Source: Hygrophila difformis (Eukaryota > Streptophyta > Magnoliopsida > Lamiales > Acanthaceae). From it: DNA of 64,000 nt. The translations under genes were made by a program, and so were the position numbers. The notes under the pieces were generated by a model that was not told the origin of the DNA, searched no databases, and saw only the letters and a program-made list of their open reading frames with translations. Within the stretch, counting starts at the first letter, position 1. Each line of letters opens with the position of its first letter. This document shows, piece after piece, positions 56,821 to 64,000 of the stretch. The stretch lies in the NCBI GenBank assembly GCA_030278955.1, contig JAOANR010000006.1, positions 9,385,915 to 9,449,914 on the forward strand, given 5' to 3'.

Positions 56821-59012
56821 CTATGGCGTACTTGAAAGAGGTTCCATACCAGAAATGTGGGATGCTGCATCCTCTTTGGCAATTGCTACATAGTTCACCG
56901 GGGCAACTGGCCTCATGTCTCGCTTCCCATCTTTATGCATGGATCTGGAACCATTTTGGTGACCGTTGAGGGAGAGCCGTCTGGTAGCATTTCCATTGGT
57001 GTGTGGCCCGACTACTTTCTTGGTGCTGAGCCGCCTGCCTGGACTTGGTGTTGAACCAAATTTGGCTTCCTGCTCTTTGTTCAGTTGTTCGCTTAACTTC
57101 TTCTGATCCTGTAAACAGTGTGAGTGAAATTCTAGTAATTCCATGCCTACGTATAGAAGCATTGCTGAAATGATTGTTTGCAGAATGAACTTACACGAAA
57201 CCTCCTCTTTTCCTCCTCCCTTTCGTTTCTCAGCATTACATACTCATCTAGCATAGCGAGTAGAGGGACACCATCATAAGTAAATGTTATTCCACCACGA
57301 TCTTGCTCCCAAGCACGGGTTTTTGCAATTAAACTGTCCACAAGAGCTGCAGATGAAAAAAAGTGCAAAAGTTTCAAGTAACTGATGAAGCTTGACTGTT
57401 ACAGCGGGAATGGATCATCCACCATGACTGGACTTTATTGAGAAACCGCACAGTTTCACATATACCTGGAATTTTATTTACCAGGATGCGTGCCTTTTCT
57501 GCTCTCTTCAGATTCAAATGGGCACCGCGGGTAGCACTGTAACGGTTGTTGTCCTGTTTAAGCAAAAAAGTATCCATCAAGGTACTAGTGACATATCAAA
57601 GCCAAAAACAAATTGGTGATCAGTAAAATGGCATTATTGGCAATTTGGCCTTGATAGTTTCCATGAGACCTCTGCACAAAGACAAATCTTAAGGGGAAAT
57701 CATGATTCAGTAAATACAGTGATTTTTGCAATGTCTGCAGGAACCATGTGCAGGTAACCTCTGAATTGTTGAGAAATACATGTATGCGTGCAAGATTCAA
57801 AAGAATTGAAGAGGCAAAGAAAAGAGAGGTGAAATGTCATAAAAATAAATACCAAACTGTAGTCTTCCAGCCAGCTTTCTTCTTCGCAAGCAGACATCCA
57901 TTTTTCAACCTTATCTAATATTTCCTTCCTGCTGACAACCTCCTCTTTTGCATTAGCTATCTGATTATCCATGTCTGCAAGTAATTCTGCAGGCTCAACA
58001 TTTCCTGAATCAATAAGTGACAAAATTCTTTCCCTAGCAGCCTCAGCATCAATCACTATATGAGCATGAGCAAATATCCCCTCAAGTTCAGCTTGCCTCT
58101 TGAGAGCTATTTCTTTCATTCTGCTAGCTTTTAGATGATCAAGCCTTTCAACTTCAACTTCAGCCTTCACAAACAAGAACGAGGAAGATCACTGAATTAT
58201 TGACAATGTCCACGAAATTGTAGCTTTAACTTTTAAAAAATAAATAAATAAATAACGGTGTAGATTACCTGCTCAATGAGGTCTAATGCAAGAGCCTTTG
58301 GTATAGTAACTTCATCCACAGATACTGAAACATTACCAGTGACATGGTCAAACAGTCTGCACTCTTCTCGAGGCGTATCCATCAAATTCCAAAGTTCAAT
58401 TAGTTGAGTAGCCAATTCTTGAAGCTATAGAGCAGGAGAAATCAGAAGAAAAAGTTAATCCACGGGAAAATAGAGGTTTCTTCAACAGCAGATGGAGTGG
58501 AAATTTTATGCCAATATCAGGAGAAGGAATTTGATTTCCAGTGACTCTTGCATAACAGTTACTCAGCAAAAATAGAAGTTCCTAGTTAACAACTGAAAAA
58601 TAAGTTACACAGCCAGACAGCCGTTCATAGCATTTCCCATGAATTAGTTAGAGAATATAAGAACTGTAATGAGCTCAAGAAACAAAAATATATGGGCTAT
58701 AGGATTAGGAAAATAAATCGTTTTGACTTCTAACATTTTAACAAATTTATGTTGGACATGTCAGATTGAAGCACGCAGCCTTGGATTCATTACCTTATGC
58801 AGTCTCTTCTTCTTCTCCTCCTTTAGAGCTAAAACAGTCATTGTCAATCTAGATATCGTGTCATTGCTTATGCTTTTTGATTGCACACCATGCGAATCAT
58901 TTAGGCTAGGATGCACTTCTGTGACAGTAGACAGGAAATCCATGCCAAGGACAACACAAAGATCATGGATTGTGCTTACTAGTTCAAGAACATTGTGCAA
59001 CCTGTCACTCTG

Positions 59013-59058
<46 letters not shown>

Positions 59059-59894
59059 AAAACATAAACCATAAAGATTCTTCAGTTAAGAGAATGTGCA
59101 TGAAAGTATAAAATGACAGCTTCAAGGTTATTTAAAGATCACACCCACCTCTTCCTTTTGGAGGTCGTGGAGTTGATTATGGAATTCATTCAACTTCTTA
59201 GTTGATAGATCAGACTCATCTACTGCAGGACTCTCCACTTGCTCATTAGATCCAGCAATTTCGGCACATATCTTCTGTATTTGAAATTGAACGTCACAAA
59301 ACTCTTTGATCCTATCACTCTTCCGTTTCCTGAGTTGTTCTAAAGCAGGAGCCATAGCTGCAAGCTGTTCCTGGATTGGTCCTGATGTCCTCTCATTCTG
59401 CGAAAGAAACCAAAGGGAAAAAACTGTGGGGAATGATGTAAATTTACTAAGATATATGCTATAGTGTTCTAGCACGATTATCAGTTCTATAATTCATAGA
59501 AGACAGTCTGCCACATACAGCTCCACCATAAGTCTTCTCTCCAAGAGCCGATTGAATGTTGTTTAGTTCAACTCTGGCATCTGCCAATTTCTGAAGAAGA
59601 TGGGCTCTACATATGACAGCCTGGTCAACTTTTCTCTTATAGACATCCAAGCACTCTTGGTCTAGCTGAATTAGCATTTTTTCTCTTTCTACATCAGTTT
59701 CGCCAACCTCATCCCAGATTTGCTGCATTTAAACCAGGATTTTCTTCTCTCAGCATGATAATAATAAAGCTATTGGAACAAAGATAATTAGTCGAAAGTG
59801 GTTGGATTCACGAATGCATTACTTGCAACTGCTGCAGTAAAGATTGACAGGTGATCCTTCCAAGCAGAGGATTTTCAGTTTCAACAGCTTCCAT
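56821..59894 (-). CDS. MAP65: Microtubule-associated protein MAP65-1-like
   Basis: Nine exons: 59894-59823, 59722-59519, 59397-59149, 59009-58794, 58424-58269, 58164-57853, 57553-57466, 57346-57195 and 57108-56821. They give 578 residues in frame. MAP65-1 is a dimeric cross-linker of antiparallel microtubules in cortical arrays, spindle and phragmoplast (PRC1/Ase1 family). The N-terminus [20 protein letters not shown] is followed by coiled-coil (EEVGETD-like start, [20 protein letters not shown]). The conserved microtubule-binding region spans [73 protein letters not shown] and [11 protein letters not shown] basic, Ser-rich tail ([32 protein letters not shown]) ends [13 protein letters not shown]. 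The tail carries likely kinase sites. A 5' UTR intron probably ends at AG|GTCTACTCTG just upstream of the ATG. Confidence 0.96.
59016..59056. repeat. (TA)n microsatellite next to a MAP65 3' splice site
   Basis: About 20 TA units end only 4-6 bases before the acceptor of exon 4 (minus strand TATATTTCAG|AGTGAC). Confidence 0.95.
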
Positions 59895-60487
59895 TATCAG
59901 AGTAGACCTGAGAAATTATCAATTCCAAGGAAAGGAATAACACAGGCCTGAGAAGAAAGACTCTCAACTGCTTGATAGCACTTTCAAGAACTACCACCAT
60001 TTTCTAAATATTATAATAAAGATAATGGAGCTCAACACGTTATAACAATTCAAGACTTGTTCGTCAAACAAAACAAGCTAATTAAGTATGGAGTATTAAC
60101 AATTTTAAGAACCTAACTTTATGTCAATTAGTTAGCTGATTAAGAACATTAAAACATTTATTTCCTCAAAAAAGGACCACGAATCCAAAAAAAGGCTCCA
60201 AATTTATTCCAATGCACAAACAAGAGAAGCAGCTAACACTAGTACACTACAGCTCCTTCAAGCATCAACTACACAATTTCAACACCAAACCCTCAAGCAG
60301 CCAAAGATAACTCCAACATGAAAGAAATGCAGATAAATCCACAAACACTGCAAACAGGCAAGCAAAACCGGCGGCAAACACATATATATACACAAATAAC
60401 ATTCAAAGAAAACCCACATAAAACTTGGTAGCATTAGCAGTGAGAAGCAGGGGACGCGTATATTCTCGTTTTGTACATTGGAAAGTG

Positions 60488-60515
60488 CGGAAGAAGAAGA
60501 AGAAGAAGAAGAGAA
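60488..60515. repeat. GAA repeat in the MAP65 5' leader
   Basis: GAAGAAGAAGAAGAAGAAGA on the plus strand, i.e. a CTT run in the presumed MAP65 5' UTR. CT/CTT runs are common in plant leaders. Confidence 0.7.
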
Positions 60516-60899
60516 AAAGTTGGAACCTGGAAAAAACGATAGAGACCAGGTGGATTGGGACCAGGGGAGAGTGGGGGTCAGATCTGCGCGATGATTTTTG
60601 CTTTTGGGGGAAATGTGCAATGCAAGTGCAGCTATAGCAAGAGTGGAAAATGAAAAGGAGTGGAAAGTGGAAACGGACGAAATGAGGAATACATTATACA
60701 TATCCACAGGAGTCAGGACTGAAGACGAGAGGAGCGAAAAATTGTTATGGGGAGTCAAGGCTCCGGGACCCACTCTGAAATCTCCATTTTGCCCCTTCAT
60801 ATGGATCTCTTGCTTTTCTTCGGGTCGGGTCGGATTGAATCCAAGTTTTTTTTTTTTTTTTTTTTTTGTTCTTTTATTTCATTTATTTAAGAGGTCTTC

Positions 60900-63477
60900 A
60901 CATTTTTGGTGGAGAGCAATTTCTATACTATAAAATTTAAGTCATATTTACCGATAAATGAACATGGTACATTTGAGATTTAGAATTTGTATTCATTTAC
61001 TTGTGGGGTGTGGGCGTGGGTCTGTGTAGCATTTATATTTATTTACTTATTTTCATTCATTCATAAGAATAAATTTGAAATTTTGGTGAATTTATATTTA
61101 GAATTAGCTTAAATTTTGAAAATTCGTATTAATTCCTACAATGCAAAATGATTTTCCGCCCTATTCATGAGTCATGACACGTCCAGATATTTCATATGCT
61201 ATCATCGCCTTGCCATGGCCACTTCTCGATTTGATTGTAAAACGGCTCTAAAAGAAGAGAATGCCACAACCCAATACTATAAATATAGAATTTGTTTGAT
61301 AGAAGCAATTAGTCTAATTGCCTCTAATAAGAAGCTTTGATGGGATCAACAAGGCCAATTAGGCATACAAAGAACAGAAGAAATGGTCCACCAGGACGTA
61401 TTTCTTCAGCATACTAAGACCAGAAAGAAATAGTCCACCAGTAATGACGTCGCAGTTGTCTTGTCTCCCATGAATGTTTTCCCCCTTGTGAAACTCAAAC
61501 TGGCATGAAAAGAAACAATAGGTAAAATAAAGACATGCATCATCCCTCGTTGTCAAATCCTACAACTGTTCCACCCAAAAGAAATCCTATTCCCCTATTT
61601 CATCGTTATCGTTATACTAGTAGTTAGATTAACATACAGAGAAGGAAGATAAATACAACTTCCTCTCTACCTTTAACAAAGGAAAAAGAAGACATGCAAG
61701 CTTGCAACTAACCTGAAATCCAAATCAATAACTAATTCACTAAAAGAAAATTAATAAGCGGAAACATATAGCCCAGAAACCACCCTACAAAAAAGTACAC
61801 ACCCCCAAAATTTGCTTACCATAAAACAGCAAGAATCTCAAAAACCTCCATAGCACAGCCACAAAGAAATCCACAAAAGCGTGTTCCAATCAAAGACAGA
61901 CCAACAAACAGCGGTTCAAACCCAAAAAAAAAAAAAAAAGCCAATAGACAACCAGAAATGTAATGATGACAAATCACAAGGAAGACATGCAATAAGGATC
62001 AATCTCAGGGATTGTTCAAACATATAGAGACTAGAGAGAATGTGTGCCATTGATAAATGTGGAAAATTTTGTGAAGACGCATGACTGGTAGATGGCAATA
62101 CATTGCAGGTTTTCATCAAAAGAAAAAGTTGGATGGAAACACACTCTTCAAATAGAAATTTGGCCAACGACAAGTAGCTCAGTGCAGGTGAAAAATTTAC
62201 ACAATCAGTCACCAAATCCTGAATCATCAAGCTGGGAGCATGTCCACAAAAGATGACTCTTAAGCAAGAAAATTAACACCTAAACAAACAATAATACCAA
62301 GACATAAATAAGTTTAAACAATTTTAATTACACATCAAGTCACAAGTTACAACCCAACCAGAAGTCTTCCACCATACAGTGTATGCGAATCCCAATATTC
62401 AAGAAACGGGGGGCATCAAGGAAACTACTCCGAATTCCCTTTTCGGGCCACCATTGCTTGGATATGGGGAAATTTACTGATGGTGGAAGCCATACCAGGG
62501 GAAGTCCACGTTGTGACTAAGCCATCATAATAATCAACATTTGAAGTGCAGTAGACAGGTAACATGTTTATAAATTGCAATTGAACACCAGCTACAAGAG
62601 CACAGATACCACAGAAACATTCTATGGGTCTAAGGCATTCTAAGGCTCGGAACATAGCCTAGAGCGCATAAAAACAAAGTCAAGATTATATAATACATAA
62701 AGTACACTTGGTATAAACACTTCCCATAAAAACATAATCGAGTATTCAGTGCTACTTAATACTACTCCAGTATCTAACATAAGTAATCATCAAGCTGTGC
62801 ATAAACAGAAGAGGGTGAATCACGCTCAAGCCATCGTGGACAAGCGAAATTGAGTAACCGGCAATACAGAATGAGAAAAATCTAGATTAAGCATTCGTGG
62901 TACAAAACCAGTTTCGAGCCGCACAATAGCAGCCACGTGTAAGTTAAAAACAAGTAGAGACAAAAGTTGGATCAGGAAAATAAAGACAATATCACACTTT
63001 CCACATTATGACAGAAAACTAGGAGCTGAGAACCTTAGATAACAAATATACAACACAATAACTCATTTTGCACCAATAAGAACAAAGTGATCAACAAACC
63101 ACCTTGTACCGTGCTGGGATATGAACCATATAAATGAATCTAGACTCTGGTTAACATTGTGATCATAATCATCAGAGAACACGCTTAAAGGTCAATCATA
63201 ATATCATCTATTATAGATAACATCAGAGTTCACAAATTTCAGAAAGTAAATTCTCTTCAACAACACACCCATAGAATGATACACTATTAGATTTAATTAG
63301 TCCCCCAGTAATGGGACCAGCTTATAAGCACAGATGAGCATTCACCTCTCCTTTCATTTTTCCACTTTTCCCCGCAAAATAAAAGCAAGCGAGAAAAATT
63401 CAAGTAATTCAACCAAATGGATAAGTTTCTTCAAAATGATGCATGCATCATCACCTACCCCGGGAGGAAAACACCTC
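60900..63477. other. Region between MAP65 promoter and ERF stop, no gene recognised
   Basis: A 76-codon open frame on the minus strand (62655-62425) shows no known motif. Its surroundings look like transcript 3' sequence. It may be part of a long 3' UTR or a non-coding transcript. Poly-T/A runs lie near 60847 and 61924. The last 100-200 bases should be the ERF 3' UTR. Confidence 0.4.
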
Positions 63478-64000
63478 TCAGAGCCGGAGAGCGGTGCAAG
63501 TAAACTCGTCCATGTCGGCGGAATAATCCTCCGGCGGTAACATGTTGAGATCGAAAGGCAGGGGCTTTTTACAAGAGGATGAAGCGACATCACACTCGGT
63601 ATCGTCGACCACGGACGACGAGGAATCACAATCGCTATGGCAATCGTCGGGAGCCACTGGTGGAGAACGAGGATGCCTCCTTTGCTGTTGTACAATAGGC
63701 CTCGGCGGTGGCGGCTGCCGTGGCCCACTAAAAGACTCAACGGTGCTGCTCATACCACTCGAGGTCGGCCTCTGCTGTGCAAATATCGGATCCTGAGAGT
63801 GATACCGTGAATTCATGGGGCAATTGTTGATGGGGGGTCGATTAGGGTTTTGAGGGTTGAAATCGTTCAATACACCGTCGCCCGGGGGCAAGGGAAAGTT
63901 CGTCTTCGCCTTCGGACCACGAAACGAGCGTGCGGCTGTGTCGTAGGCCCGAGCAGCGTCCGCAGCGGAATCGAACGTGCCAAGCCACACACGAGTCTTC
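63478..64000 (-). CDS. ERF: ERF transcription factor, class II repressor with EAR motif (5' part beyond the window)
   Basis: The frame is open from the window edge to a TGA at 63480-63478, about 174 codons, so the start and the N-terminal part of the AP2 domain are missing. The visible end of the AP2/ERF domain reads [20 protein letters not shown] then [18 protein letters not shown], with the WLGTF and AARAYD blocks that pack against DNA. A Pro/Gln-rich linker follows ([20 protein letters not shown]). Near the C-terminus [12 protein letters not shown] contains the DLNxxP form of the EAR motif, which recruits TOPLESS-type co-repressors. Family: ERF3/ERF4-like repressors of GCC-box genes. No intron is seen, as expected for the class. 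Confidence 0.93.
   Translation of the reverse strand, partial: KTRVWLGTFDSAADAARAYDTAARSFRGPKAKTNFPLPPGDGVLNDFNPQNPNRPPINNCPMNSRYHSQDPIFAQQRPTSSGMSSTVESFSGPRQPPPPRPIVQQQRRHPRSPPVAPDDCHSDCDSSSSVVDDTECDVASSSCKKPLPFDLNMLPPEDYSADMDEFTCTALRL

Noticed and set aside
60279..60800. 173-codon minus-strand frame upstream of MAP65
   Set aside because: Ser/Leu-rich with no motif and overlaps the expected MAP65 5' leader and its CTT repeat.
62425..62655. 76-codon minus-strand frame as a gene
   Set aside because: No recognised domain, no splice or promoter support; kept only as a note in the intergenic entry.
1..64000. CRISPR arrays, operons, bacterial or phage systems
   Set aside because: Nothing of the kind is present; all genes are plant nuclear type.

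Overview
This window reads as nuclear DNA of a flowering plant, most likely a eudicot. The genes have many short exons with GT-AG introns. The intergenic DNA is AT-rich and full of MITEs, SINE-like retroposons and LTR elements. The products are plant-specific or plant-type: N-glycan beta-1,2-xylosyltransferase, GDPDL cell-wall protein, MAP65, plant RhoGDI and an ERF with an EAR motif. The species cannot be named from the sequence.

Layout. 1-972 is the end of an LTR, probably Ty3/Gypsy. 3877-4300 (-) is a small complex I subunit gene. 5.4-14.2 kb holds a promoter-like start, a degenerate repeat array of about 0.9 kb units and scattered exon-like pieces, with no intact protein gene. 15.89-19.41 kb is a non-autonomous DNA transposon with terminal inverted repeats. 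It carries captured pieces of a myosin XI gene and a nucleotide-sugar transporter gene. 20669-23196 (-) is XYLT, 23876-28160 (-) a GDPDL gene, and 31761-32084 (-) a DIR1-like lipid-transfer protein. 34710-36081 (+) is RhoGDI and 37478-39618 (+) V-ATPase subunit e. 40755-46347 is a complete, very young Copia element with matching 311-bp LTRs and a 5-bp target duplication. 46530-47865 is a nested set of Tourist-like MITEs. 48436-51059 (+) is a BPI/LBP-family LPS-binding protein, 52140-55040 (-) LIP5/VTA1, 55556-55627 (+) tRNA-Asp(GTC), and 56821-59894 (-) a MAP65-1-like gene. The right edge, from 63478 (-), is the 3' part of an ERF repressor.

The genes do not form a pathway; they are ordinary single-copy-type plant genes. 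Several of them (GDPDL, V-ATPase e, LIP5, MAP65, XYLT, LTP) recall the Arabidopsis segments around At4g267 and At5g552-555, which suggests conserved microsynteny. The novelty lies in the mobile DNA: a gene-capturing transposon, a near-perfect palindromic MULE-type MITE (30593-31342), MITEs nested inside MITEs at three places, and a SINE family with clear target duplications. Exon junctions for all eight multi-exon genes were set by eye from GT-AG sites and keep frame throughout.
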